From: Plutella xylostella
Lineage: Eukaryota > Arthropoda > Insecta > Lepidoptera > Plutellidae
DNA length: 64,000 nucleotides
Assembly: GCF_932276165.1 (NCBI RefSeq)
Contig: NC_064001.1
Span: 6,889,501 to 6,953,500 of the forward strand
Direction of reading: 5' to 3'
Below are positions 11,814-23,350 of this stretch, one piece after another (the stretch's first letter is position 1; each line of letters starts with the position of its first letter). The translations under genes were made by a program, and so were the position numbers. A model generated the notes under the pieces. That model searched no databases, was not told where the DNA came from, and was given only the letters and a program-made list of their open reading frames with translations.

Positions 11814-12711
11814 AATTGAGTGGATGAATATCAAACTGCCATATGTCACGTCCACGCAAAATTTGGGAAATGGAGGTTTTTGTTTTCTCTATTATTTAAT
11901 GGTCATAGAACTTGCCCCGTGATTTAATCAGTTGACTTGTGACCTTAAGAATGTATTTTAATAAACAAATCCATTATAACACTCATAGAAAGGCGTAAAA
12001 GTTAATAAACAGTTTGGACTTATAGCAGTTTGATGTGCCCATACAAGACTTATGCTGTTTTGATATGAGTCATAAGGACTTATAGTTGTTTGAAAAATAC
12101 TAATATCATGGGCGGGACTCAGTAAGACTAATATAGTCTATATTCTATTAAATACAATGAAGTTAATCAGCCAAAATTTATCGGTAGAAAAGTACCTACC
12201 TACCGTATTATATTCTACCCGATACGGCCCTGTGTTTACTACGAAAATGATTTGTGATTGACACGTGGGTTGGAAAAAAGGGGTTATAAACTTACTTCGC
12301 CATAGTTTTCCGTCGTTTTTTGCTACACTCTTCAATCTCTTCCTTTTCCGAGCTTTATCAGGGTCCACAATCACAATTTCCTCAACATTTTCATTCATAT
12401 TCGTTATAAAACACTGGTAGCACACACCACAGCCTCGAAATTCTCACCAAGACTGACGCCATGTTGAAAAAATTACGCTCTGTGATTGGCCGGAATGGAC
12501 TTGTGAAAATTTGTAATGCGAAACGGTTAGACTTAAAAGGATTTGAAAAAAACTTACTTTTTTAACGGCTTTTTTCTCATGGATGCCTTGCACTTAATGG
12601 AACTTGAAGGGCATAGGCAAACTGACATTTTAACGGAGAACACGACCAAATCAAAAAGTCAATTTTTCGGGTAGGTGGACATATGGCAGTTTGATATTCA
12701 TCCACTCAATT
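11814..12711. mobile_element. 0.9-kb TIR element nested in the 3.0-kb element
   Basis: The ends carry a nearly perfect inverted repeat of about 33 bp beginning AATTGAGTGGATGAATATCA. I see no clear target duplication. The interior has three spaced variants of GGACTTATAGYWGTTTGA (near 12017, 12045, 12079) and an exon-like stretch on the minus strand. Family not recognised. Confidence 0.6.
12296..12398 (-). pseudogene. Exon-like fragment in nested TIR element
   Basis: From the ATG at 12398 the minus frame reads about 34 codons, acidic then strongly basic (DPDKARKRKRLKSVAKNDGK), and stops at a perfect GTAAGT donor at 12295. This could be the first exon of a transposon gene with a nuclear localisation-like KRKR stretch. 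No downstream exon was identified. Chance is possible. Confidence 0.3.
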
Positions 12712-13587
12712 TTACTTAAATTTTATGTTATCGAAAATATTATTTGTGCAGATAAACATTATTTTATGTACTTGGAACAAATTTGTCCTTTAAGTTCCTG
12801 AAATACGGATATTTCACTCTCCAGAGGTTCTCAAGTGTGATTTCATTAGTTATACTAATAATAAAGATATCTCCAGGTAATTTTTTGACTTACTTGAAAC
12901 CATAATGATTTATATGTAAGTTACTAAATTATTATTTTTAAATAAAACTGTTTTATTCCAAAACGCTGCTGCATATTTAATAGAATAACAACTCTGTCAC
13001 ATCGTTTACCACTCTGTAACGATGGGTGTCTCCTGGTAGTCAACTTATTTTTGGTCGTTTACATGTTATGTTATAAATAGTGCAACTTTGGAAAAATCAT
13101 ATTAAATTTAGTCATTGATGTTAATGTCTATGCTGTAAATTTTTGACTGTAATTAGTAGCGGAAAAATATTTATAGCAAAAACAAGCTTGAGCTTCATTT
13201 TAGCTGAAATTGTGACAGAGTGGTAATAACTACTTAATAAATATTTTGTTATTACTAAAAATCCATTCCTTCATATGTTTTCTAAAATGGTATTTTGTTT
13301 ATTAACGTATCAAAAAAGTTTCATTTTCATCGACGAAGACTATTTCGTTAAAATAAAATAAAAGATTCTGTGACGAAGGTGTAATTTTCTTTGCCTTATC
13401 CACATGTTATGTTCTGAAAATCTTGAAAATATACTTAAACTTCGCGGCCAACCACCTTTTTCGATAGAATAGAAATGTAGCTATCATAAAAATTATAAGA
13501 GTTCACCAAAAAGCTAAAGTTATTTTTTTCAAATTCGGGATAATTTTTTATCCATTATGTAGGTTAAAAAGAAGAACTGCCCAATTA

Positions 13588-14594
13588 TCGAGTCCGCAGG
13601 TTTAACTATAAATAAAATTAAAATGTTGTAAGTTTTGCGTTACAAGTGACACCTAGCTAGTTTTGAAACCGCACAAGATAAAAAAAAATACCGGGTAGGT
13701 ATAGCAACAAAATTACTTATCATTATAGGAATAATTTCGCGACTGACCGTGACATTGTTATCTGGGTTCAGGAATATGTATACTGTATAGTGGGAGTGTT
13801 ACTGATACCAGAGTACGTCATAATAATATCTACCGTCTTTTATCAGAGCATTGAACTACGCCGGATTTCAGAATGGGTTGTGCCGAAATCATTAACCCTT
13901 CTTTTCTTGAACGATTTTGTACAAATGATAGGCGGTAATCGAACCCGGAATTGTTTGTAATTCGAAATTACATAATGTAGAAGTTATCAGCAAAAGCTTC
14001 GCTTCTCTTATTATTATTTAATACTTTATGACACAAAATGACATATAAGTGTACAAAAGGTGGACTTGATGCTAAAAGCATTTTGTAACCAGTCAACCTA
14101 CAGGACAACCTCTTATCCGGCGAGCTTCACTTCCCTTTTTTTTAATGAAATAAGCACTTAACTTTTACCAGATTAGCAACTTTGAATTGAGTATTTTACG
14201 GAGCCAGCTGACCATTAATCCATACCTACTTGCCTAGTCGCCTGCAGCTATGAATCGCAGACGGCAGTGCCAGTAGCACCTGAGCCTCCATTTCTAAAGC
14301 CGCTTCGGTAACAATCGACTTTCATACAATAATAACGATAAATCGATACTTTCTTTGTGACGGTTTCAAAGGCTTTTGTGATCCATAGATGGGTCTTCAC
14401 CAGACATGTCGACTTGGAAAATGAGTTTATTAAGATGAATAATAATAAAGCATGCGTAATCATAATGATCTAATAAAAAACTGTACCAGTAAATAAAAAA
14501 ACCTATTTTATTTTTTTCAGGCATCGTGTTTATATGTCGCCTTACCGCTAGTCGAGAACTATCCTATTTTAGTATGTATAACATAACCCTTACT
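13588..14594. other. Non-coding stretch
   Basis: No gene or clear repeat boundary seen. Short frames on both strands lack recognisable features. Confidence 0.4.
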
Positions 14595-14756
14595 TCCTTA
14601 CTAATATTATAAATGTGAAAGTAACTGTGTCTGTCTGTCTGTCTGTTACTCTTTCACCCCAATACTACTGAACGGATTTGAATGAAATTTGGTATACAGA
14701 CGGTCTAGACCCTGAGAAAGAACATAGGCTACTTTTTATCCCGGAATTCCTAATAA
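14595..14756 (+). mobile_element. Helitron-like repeat, 3'-truncated, left arm of an inverted pair
   Basis: It begins TCCTTACTAATATTATAAAT and matches the 437-645 repeat up to the GGAATTCC word, where it breaks off before the CTAG end. Together with 14761-14967 it forms a head-to-head inverted repeat with arms of about 150 bp. Confidence 0.65.
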
Positions 14757-14760
14757 TATA

Positions 14761-14967
14761 CTAGCTGTTCCCGCGCGCTTCGCTTCGCCTTAAAAAGTTT
14801 TTCCGTGGGAATTCCGGGATAAAAAGTAGCCTATGTTCTTTCCCAGGGTCTAGACCGTATGTTTACCAAATATCATTCAAATCCGTTTAGTAGTTTTGGC
14901 GTGAAAGAGTAACAGACAGACAGACAGACAGACACAGTTACTTTCGCATTTATAATATTAGTTAAGA
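14761..14967 (-). mobile_element. Helitron-like repeat, full-length copy, right arm of an inverted pair
   Basis: Read on the minus strand it starts TCTTAACTAATATTATAAAT and ends CTAG at 14761, followed by T. Same family as 437-645. Confidence 0.65.
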
Positions 14968-15701
14968 TGTTGTCCGGCTCCCCGCGAGATGGACTTACGA
15001 TCTAGTCAAGTCCGCGAAGCACTGGGTGCGAGCCGCTTACGATCGGACAAGGTAGAAAACATTCTGGGAGGCTGTTCAGCAGTCGACGTCCTATGAAGGT
15101 GATGTATGTAGTTGGTAATTCATCCTCATTATCATCAGCTCATAATTGTACACCACCCCATTTGATAATTTCACTGTGATGATTATATTCCAAGTACCTA
15201 CATATTATCATAATTTATATTCATCATATGGTTACTTTTCCAATTAGTCTACCTCTGTACCTTGATTTAGAAGCTTCAATTCGTTTTTATCAGTTCTTAA
15301 TTAATCTCCGAATACTTTAAAGGTCATGCCTACTAACCATTTACAGCCAATAAAATACATAAGTATACCCCTTAGCAAAAAGGTATGTCTTATGTTGATA
15401 CTGTACCAAAATTGAAACGCTTCGCAATGTCGGTGCCGAATAATCGATAAGCCATATTAAATTTTCTATTCACTAGTAACGGCACTGCGGCCGCCCACTC
15501 CAAATCCCCAGCTTAGTTTTTCATTAGGAGAGAGCGAAAATACCTGCAAAAACACCGGCATTTAGTAAACATTTCGGACCACGAATTAAGGAAGATAAAA
15601 TTTGTTCTTTCATAAAATTCCAAATAAAAAATGTATTCATGGCATTTTTTACTAAATTTACACATTGTTTATACGTATTTTATAATTATATAAGGTAGAG
15701 A
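14968..15701. other. Non-coding stretch
   Basis: Nothing recognisable beyond AT-rich intergenic sequence. Confidence 0.35.
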
Positions 15702-18360
15702 GTCCATATTTCGCGGTATTCAAAATGGCGTCCTTATTTCGAGTTATATTTATTTTCATGATTATTACTCATTTTAATAGGTTTGGATACTCTAAAATTA
15801 CATTTAATCGTTCATTATCTTTAACTGAAACTACTTGATGTAGTAAATATGTTTAAAATTGCCTAAAATTACTAAAAACTCATGTAATGTGCCGTGAGGG
15901 CGACGCCGCCATGTTTTTCATACAAACGCGACCCGGCTTACGTAAGGCCAGCCATATTTAATAATTGTGTTTTTTAATATTTATACGACGTTCAACTTTG
16001 TAAATAGTTTATATTTAGTTTATTATATTCTTATACTTACATTAAATTTAAATTTTAACTCTGTTTAAACTAATTTAACCCCTTTAAACTCAAAAACAAA
16101 ATACCTCGGTATAAGGGCCTGATTTTTATACGTTGTTCCTAACTCCGAGGTACCCTCGGTATAAGGAAAAATACTATGTCATGATTTTTAGCTTATAAGT
16201 TTACAAATAATAACATTTGAAGTATATGCTTGATTACATAATAATAATGATGAACGTGACAAACTTATAACCTAATTCGGCGGTACAAAATATCCTCTAG
16301 GAATCTTAATATGACACGATAATTGTTGACGCAAAAATCATGGTTACCTAGAAAACCTTAACTTAGTATGTAGGTATATTTGAAATGATAAAACAGTGTT
16401 ATTTTATCGGTATTAACGTAAGTGATACATATTTTTACCAATATTTTATGTATGATTTGAGTAACATATCTATGTTGTTTCTAAATCGATAATTTGATAA
16501 CTCGAAATATGGATTATTAAAATACTTGCTGAACCCCTAATATGGAGTATGACATTTTACATAGGTAGGTACCTCGGAAATCGGAATATGACTCTACATC
16601 ACACCTTCGCAGTGTCATCCGATGCCGTCATCAAACCATAAAATCAGATGAATCAGCGACTTTCTTCCTAAATTTAAAAGGGGTCTGGATAGATATGCCT
16701 GACTTTACGAAACTACTACTAGGTACTACTTATTACTCTTTATAAAAGAAGAAAGAAAGAAATTTGTAGACGTAAAACTTTATTTGGGTGAATAAAATAA
16801 CACACACGACGGTTGAGTTTTTATAACACTTAGGTATATACACAATTGCCTAATTTCATTTCTGTATTTTATTTCCATTATCCTTCTACTTCGTGTGGTC
16901 TGATGGCCTGTTGTAATATTGATATTCCAGAATTCCCAGATAAATGAATGTCCTGGTATACTGCATTTCATGTTTGGTTTATGGGTCTGGTTGATTTATT
17001 TCATTTTCTTGTTGTTGTCACTGAAAAATAAAGTAAGTAGGTAAATTGTATGGATAGTTGACAGAATTAAGCTTATCCTTATAAGTAGGTACCCATTTTC
17101 ACAAAACTTTAGAGTTTAGAAACGAAAACGCTAGAACAAAAACCTAGGTTAGTAACTAAACTGATGCCAAATTACTGATAAAAACATAAAAATATTTCCA
17201 TTTTACGTAATTTCCTAAAATAATTCGCACACAAGCTTACCTTATCGATTTTCCAATTGCATATTGCAAATACAAACATAATAATTTAATAAAAGATGTT
17301 TGTTTTCTAATGTAAAGACTTAACAAAAATACTTTCAAAGAATAGCGGCAAACTTTTCGGCGGAAAATTGAACATGGCGCCGGCGCGCCTCCAGTCCAGC
17401 GCGCATGCGCCATAGAGATGCGCCATGAACCTAGTGCAATGTTCCTTGCTTCCGACCTATGCTTGAATGAAAAAATAATCGATGCTCGATCGATTCCTGG
17501 GTAGATACTTTTATTAAAATCATATTCGTTTATGGTAAATACATTAGGTACTCATCGGATTAGTACTGATAAGGTATTTGTGCTTTTGTAAGTTTTCGAT
17601 ACTTTTCCTCATCCCTTACACACATACTTTTATTACGTATCATCAACTATTAAACATTTATGTAAGAACATAAAATATCGTGGAAAAAATTTAGACCTTA
17701 CCTACTTAGGTAAAAACTATAGTAAAAAATGTTTAAATCATTCGATTTCAATAATCGATTATATTCAATTACTGTCACTATATCATCAATTTACCCCATC
17801 TCTACTCTATTTTTTTTAATCGCTTGGAAAAGTCCATAGAACATCATAGAAGCATTATAAATATTTTTTCTAGCCAATGTTACCAGTTGCTATAATGAAT
17901 TATGAAAATTTTACATAAATAATAGAAATGATCACGAAAACCAATATAAATGGAGAGTATTTAATTCTTTTCATTATTTTCAACTACTATTTAGAATAAT
18001 TAAATTTATTTGGAGTACTTTAAGGTTAAAAAAGTATATCAATATTTTTGATTGTAATTTCCTTATGTTCATGGCCACACTCATGGAGCCACTGACAGAA
18101 CTAACTCGGAATATGGAACAGGCTACCTCGGTATAAGGAAAAAACCATAATCCTACCTCGGTATTAGGGTAAATCGACATGTGTAATAAATTATATTTTT
18201 TTAAGTATAATAAATGTGTTATCAATGAATCTGTGTTAAGAAATATAAAATTTAACGTATACTCTTACCGAAGACAATGTTTCACATCAATATTGATGGT
18301 TACAAATGCTTATTTTTCTTACTTACTTTCAAATGTTGTGATTTACCTCGGAATATGGAC
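15702..18360. mobile_element. Degenerate 2.7-kb element with repeated CCTCGGTATAAGG motifs
   Basis: The outer words GTCCATATTTCGCGGTA (left) and, reversed, GTCCATATTCCGAGGTA (right) form an imperfect inverted repeat. Variants of ACCTCGGWATAWGG recur inside: near 16103, 16150, 16500, 16535, 16570, 18106, 18125, 18153 and 18345. The repeats cluster towards both ends, as transposase sites do. I found no recognisable transposase and no clear target duplication, so element status and limits are inference. A GC-rich island (about 17375-17425) sits inside. Confidence 0.4.
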
Positions 18361-20347
18361 GCGTTACGTTAGGTACTGCGTGTTTTATAATAATATAAAT
18401 GAATATATTATTACAGTACTTGCCTTGTTAGAAATACTTAACTATTAATAGAACTACTTAAATTTGAACTTATTTAAAATAAAATTATTGAAAATAAAAC
18501 TACTCAACCTGCCTATTTACATAAAATAAAAACCAAAAAAATTAAAAAAATTGGCAAATTTGCATAACTAAATATTGAGTTGCAAAGTATTTAGTAATAT
18601 CTAATATTGTTCAGATATATATAGATATGTATAAGTAGGTAATACCTTGTTTATTTATTTAAGATTATTTAAGATAGATATTTAGATTTTATATGTATAT
18701 TAATTTTTTATTGTCATAGTGGTAAATAAAAGTCAAACTAATTTAATAACATATTAAATACCCAGAATACACGTGCTACGCAGAAAAAAAAACCTATGGC
18801 TGACCATCAGTTAATAAAATATAATAAATAAATAAATTACATCCTTGACGGCAGGGGCAGTAACAATAATAATGTAATGTAAATGATACTTAATCATAGT
18901 AGAGAATTATGATAACTTTTACAGGTACATCCGGGTGCTGCAACTATTATTTCCCTTTTTACATTCCAATTATAAATTCATGATAATAAAGAGTGCGATT
19001 TTGCAAATACTTTTTATCATTTTCTGTTAAGTATTTACTTACACTTACGATTGATAACAGCTAAGGCATTTGTGATCAAATACGGTCTTTACAAATTACT
19101 CGTAGTTAGGAAATAGGATCCACTGTTTTTAGGACTTTATATAGTTTTACTGTTCTCTATCTGAAAGTAAAACCTTTATATCTCTCCACATAGAACAAAC
19201 GGCAACGTGCGAACGTAGTACTAAAATATGCAGCCCAATTTCCCAACTGTGTAATTACGGCGTTTTTCTCTGGCTGCCTATTTTCGCCGCCAATGTTCGC
19301 CGTTCACCGGTGTGGCTTGCTAAGCGGTTTTTAATGTCATTTAGCTACAGCAAGCAATGAACAGCGTTATATATTACTCGGCGGAAACCGCATCCTCCTG
19401 CGTTCGGCCGGTGTTGTTTGGTGTGAGAACCTATTCTGGTATTTTTTAAGTTTCATGTGGGATTTTACAATTAAAAAAATATGACCATACCGCATGCTGA
19501 TAATTTCCACATTTAAAGAAAACCGTAATGGATTTGTGTAGTACTTAAATAAGTTTAGTGTATACATAAAATATAATAAAATTGGACCAAGCTATATCGA
19601 GCTATATAATTTTTAATAGAATAAGGTGTGTATGAATAACTTGTTCTTGTTTTGTATATGCATAACTCCAATGGAATATACCAAGGAACGGATAGTCTCG
19701 ACTACCGATACAATGGAAATGTTCCCTGAAAGCCCAACTCTTGAAAGTGTTATTATTATTATTACCGATAGAAAAGCAAAATCGTAAGAGCTTTCGCTTC
19801 AGCCTCGGCTTCGTTTATTTATTTTTTATTTTTTGAAGTGAATACCAGTTTTTAAGGTAACCTTATTTTACACGCATTTTATTCGACGCACGCGGCCGGA
19901 AAATCGTGACGCGAGAATAAAAATAATGTTCTTTTTACGAGTTTTATACATGAGGATGTATCGATACAGGTAATACCAATACCTAGCGTCTTTCCTAAAA
20001 AACACATCGTGTTATCGCACCCCAAGGCTGTAAGCCATCAGCAAAAAAAAACTGTACTTCATGCATCGCTGTAAACACGGTTAAACTTTTGTACTATGTC
20101 GTAATCAATTCCCGAATATTTACTTAGATAAGGTACAAAAGTGTAACCGTGTTTATACCAGTGACCATGTCAATATCTGAAAAGAGACCTACCTACTCAA
20201 AAAGCAAGCAATCTGAAATACGCAGCAAACACAAGTAACCTTTTTGGCTTTAAATGATTCAGTTTCAGGTTCGTCCTAAATTATTGAACAAAATTTTGCG
20301 TATTTAATTACCTATCTACTTACTCGTAGTTTCGAAGAAACAGATGT
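18361..20347. other. Non-coding stretch
   Basis: AT-rich DNA with short ATT and AAT runs (for example near 19750). No coding or RNA signal seen. Confidence 0.4.
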
Positions 20348-20471
20348 ATCATCATCATCATCATCACGACCCATTACGTCTCCACTGCTGGGGCACGGGT
20401 CTCCTTCCAATGAAGGAAGGGTTTAGGCCTAGTCCACCACGCTGGCCAAGTGCGGGTTGGTGGACTGCCAG
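20348..20471 (-). mobile_element. 3' end of an RTE-like LINE
   Basis: On the minus strand the sequence reads through a CCCAGCAGTGGAGACGTAATG-like stretch into a (GAT)n tail at 20348-20365. This arrangement is common for RTE-type LINE copies in Lepidoptera. The copy is heavily 5'-truncated. Assignment is from memory of the repeat type. Confidence 0.5.
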
Positions 20472-21458
20472 ATGTATAGGGAAAAATAATATGTAGCTGT
20501 TGTGTGCACTTTTATATTTAATATTATTAGTACAGAAATAAGCTAATGACTGTCATTCAAAGGAAAATTCCTCCTCCAGATTAAACCTACATTAAATATT
20601 AATTAAGACTTCATTATAATAGGTTTAACATAAAATGAACGCGCAGTTCTTTGTCTAATCACCGTTTCGGCGGCACATAATCCGTCTTTAACAAAATGCC
20701 TAATTTCCAAACCAGAATGGAAAAATAATTAGATGAGAACTCGACATAATTGGAATTGCGGCTGTATTTCCTGGTGGCTACGAACTATTTTTGGCTACAG
20801 GGGTTCTTTCCTTCAGCTAATTGCTTTAAAATGTGTCCACCAAATTAGCTGAGCTTTCATTTTGAGTTCTTTTTCGTCAATTTTGGAATTTTACGAAATT
20901 GTCTTTCAACTGTCTGGTCAGGTTTTTAAGTCAAGTGTAGGTATGCTACTACTTATGTGTTACCTACTCGTAATACGTTTCGAGTAGGTAAACACTTGAT
21001 TCGAGCACTCTTATACTACGATAGTCAATCAGCAGACTCAAATGATTACTTTACATTAAAAAACATTTATCTTTACAGTTAGAGCATTAATGTACCTAAC
21101 CCTCAGAATGACCATGATTAGATCATGGCAATATCATTTATACACATAGGTACTACTTATGTGAGCTTCATTAGATATTGAATTCACCAGACATTTCTAC
21201 AAAACCAGATTGTTTATACTGAACAAGTTGAAGTTCATTGTACTTGGAACTTACCTACTAGCGCTTCAATTCTTTTTTTATTGCAATCTATCCAGCAATG
21301 GTGTACCTTTAGAATCGTAGCGGGTTGAATGAAGGATGAATAAGTGATGTGACACGATTCAGATGCCCAGTGGTCGGGCGGCACCGACACGCAAAGGTTG
21401 CATGTGTCTTACTGTACATTTTGTACATGAGTCGGGACAGGAGCAAGGGTAGTATATA
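20472..21458. other. Non-coding stretch
   Basis: No gene or repeat boundary that I can support. Confidence 0.35.
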
Positions 21459-21614
21459 CAGGGTGTTAAGTAGAATGCGTTTGAGCGGGAAATGGGGGTT
21501 AATAGTACTAGTCTAACCAAGCACGTTTCTAAGAAAAAAAACATCAGAATATTTATGTTTAAAGTCTAAAGTAAAGTGGAATGTTTTACCTTAATCAAAA
21601 ACATGGTCACCCTA
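21459..21614 (+). mobile_element. Short TIR repeat, family C copy 1
   Basis: It starts CAGGGTGTTAAG after TA and ends near GGTCACCCTA. The first 40 bases match the reversed end of 40546-40700, including GAGCGGGAAATGG. About 155 bp, non-coding. Confidence 0.5.
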
Positions 21615-21930
21615 CACAAACACATAACCAATGAGACATTCGATTGCAAAAGAACACACACTGTAAGTTTTTTATCAACTTCACTTTTCATAATTTATTT
21701 TATGTAACTATGATTGTAATTAATTACACAGTAGGTAATAACAATTATTAAATAAAATTGAAATTATTCATGGTGATTAATGACATTTTAATCAACAATT
21801 AAACAGCTGATGTGCATAAAGTTCTATCAAACTCGTACAGAATATAATTTATGACTTTCTAGGAGCTCAGAACAATTTACTTATACCTTTTTACTCAGAA
21901 TAACGTTTTATTTTTCTTTTATTACCTAAA

Positions 21931-22067
21931 GATGCGTACAGACCGGCCCAACGAACGCCTAACGAACGCCCACCGATGGACATTTATCACATAATACAGG
22001 GGCAGATTGAGCAACGAAGGTCAACAAAACCCGTTCGTTGGCGTTCGTTTGGCCGTCTATACGCAGC
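21931..22067. mobile_element. 137-bp MITE with TAAA duplication
   Basis: Inverted ends GATGCGTACAGACCGGCC / GCTGCGTATAGACGGCC are each followed inward by AACGAACGCC words. TAAA flanks it at 21927-21930 and 22068-22071. No coding capacity. Confidence 0.6.
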
Positions 22068-22296
22068 TAAAGATAAAAGACCAAAATGCATAACAGGATG
22101 ATAACAGGGTCTACTTCAATAACGAATTGTTTTACTTACACTCGCTCATCTCGATTTGTGTTGTGTACTTGCGATTGAGACGTCTTTGATGACGAATAGT
22201 ACGGAAATCCTCATAATAAGTATGGCCTCACTTTGAATACCAGTAGAATAATAACAATCTCGCGTATCTTAACCATTGAGTATTTATGATAGTCAT

Positions 22297-22388
22297 TGTA
22301 AGGATTGTATCTATGTGTGTGTGTTCCTATTCAATAAACCTGTCTGAGCGCACTATGAGCGCACTTACTATCTTTCATTGACGTATCA
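22297..22388 (+). repeat. 5' LTR of the mag-type element
   Basis: TGTAAGG...TATCA, 92 bp, with AATAAA inside (near 22333). It is 13 bp longer than the 3' LTR because of an extra GT unit and a duplicated GAGCGCACTAT stretch. Confidence 0.9.
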
Positions 22389-22389
22389 C

Positions 22390-22407
22390 TGGCGACGAGC
22401 GCGGATA
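22390..22407 (+). promoter_or_regulatory. Primer binding site of the mag-type element
   Basis: TGGCGACGAGCGCGG starts one base after the 5' LTR; TGG pairs with the CCA end of a tRNA. I do not assign the tRNA. Confidence 0.6.
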
Positions 22408-22459
22408 AATAATTAACCTATTTTAATTGTTCGAGAACAGTCGCGAATCTAAACCAAAA

Positions 22460-23350
22460 ATGCCTATCGGGAAGTTGGAGCCTTTCGATCTTTCCTCAAA
22501 ACAATGGCCAGCATATATTCGTCGCGTAAAACAATTTATAATATTAAATGAAATCAAAGACGAGTTAAAAGTGCCGATGCTGATCACTGTGGTAGGGGAA
22601 GCTACGTACACACTCATGTGTGACCTGTGCTCTCCAGATCTTCCAGAGGCAAAACCATTTGAGGATCTAGTGAAGTTGGTGACGGAGCACTTGGAACCCC
22701 AGCGCTCGGAAATTGCGGAGCGCCACGTGTTTCGCTTGCGGCGACAGCGTGCGGGCGAGCCGCTGGTCGAATATCTTCAAGATCTAAAACACTTGGCATC
22801 CACGTGCAACTTCGCGAGCAACCTCGAGGAAAACCTCCGCGATCAATTTGTCTCCGGGCTGGCTAGCGAGGCCATGAGGTCCAGAATATTTGCGGAGAAA
22901 TCGATCCAATATAAAGAGGCACTTGAGCTGGCGCTGGCTCTAGAGGCTGCAGAACGGCATGCGGAGGTGAGTGGCAACACGAGGGTTGCGACCAGCTCCG
23001 GCGGCGGCGGCGGCGAGGCGGGCGAGGGCCTGCATCATGCGAGCGCGCGAAGCGGCGCGGGCGGCGGCGGCGGCGGCTACAGGGCGCGCCGCCCTAGCAC
23101 GGGCAACACGGGTGGCGGCGGCGGCGGCGAGGCTGCAGGCCCGCGCCCACAGTGCTGGCGGTGTGGCAAACCACACCATGTGATGACTTGTCGATACAAG
23201 CAATTTAATTGTGATTTGTGTAATCAAAGAGGCCATTTAAAAGTGATGTGTAATGAAGTGCGCAAAAGTGGCCGTCAGTCGGGTCGGCAACATTACTTAA
23301 GTGAAGAGTCAGAAGAGGACATTTTCCAGGTACTACTTAGGTACTCGTAA
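22460..23350 (+). CDS. gag: Gag polyprotein of the mag-type Gypsy element
   Basis: The frame is open from 22427; the Met at 22460 (MPIGKLEPFD) is preferred because it fits the usual Gag start and leaves 296 residues. The N-terminal two thirds are a helical capsid-like region with a conserved-looking WPAYIRRVKQF segment. A Gly-rich, GC-rich linker follows (about 22995-23150). Two zinc knuckles end the protein: an imperfect one, CWRCGKPHHVMTC, and a regular CX2CX4HX4C, CDLCNQRGHLKVMC. Such knuckles bind element RNA during particle assembly. The frame closes at 23350, while pol opens one frame back at 23341. A small insertion at the boundary may explain the shift. No internal stop. Confidence 0.9.
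   Translation: MPIGKLEPFDLSSKQWPAYIRRVKQFIILNEIKDELKVPMLITVVGEATYTLMCDLCSPDLPEAKPFEDLVKLVTEHLEPQRSEIAERHVFRLRRQRAGEPLVEYLQDLKHLASTCNFASNLEENLRDQFVSGLASEAMRSRIFAEKSIQYKEALELALALEAAERHAEVSGNTRVATSSGGGGGEAGEGLHHASARSGAGGGGGGYRARRPSTGNTGGGGGGEAAGPRPQCWRCGKPHHVMTCRYKQFNCDLCNQRGHLKVMCNEVRKSGRQSGRQHYLSEESEEDIFQVLLRYS

Larger units (their letters stand above)
10580..13585. mobile_element. 3.0-kb TIR element with repeated GTGACAG motifs, family unknown
   Basis: The ends are inverted repeats of about 31 bp starting ATTGGGCAGTTCTTCTTTTT, flanked by TA at 10578-10579 and 13586-13587. Inside, GTGACAG or CTGTCAC occurs repeatedly, often next to GTGGTAA (near 10765, 10790, 11015, 11155, 11345, 11362, 12995, 13015, 13215, 13370). 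Repeated subterminal motifs are usually transposase binding sites. It contains a degraded coding stretch, a retroposon and a second TIR element. The TA duplication suggests a Tc1/mariner-like relative, but no transposase motif confirms this. Confidence 0.7.

Noticed and set aside
20345..20365. CRISPR-like or regulatory repeat
   Set aside because: It is a simple ATC microsatellite forming the tail of a LINE copy; the genome is eukaryotic.
22940..23236. Ala-rich frames on both strands over the Gly-rich part of gag
   Set aside because: Produced by the GC-rich repeat in other frames; the gag frame has zinc knuckles and continuity.
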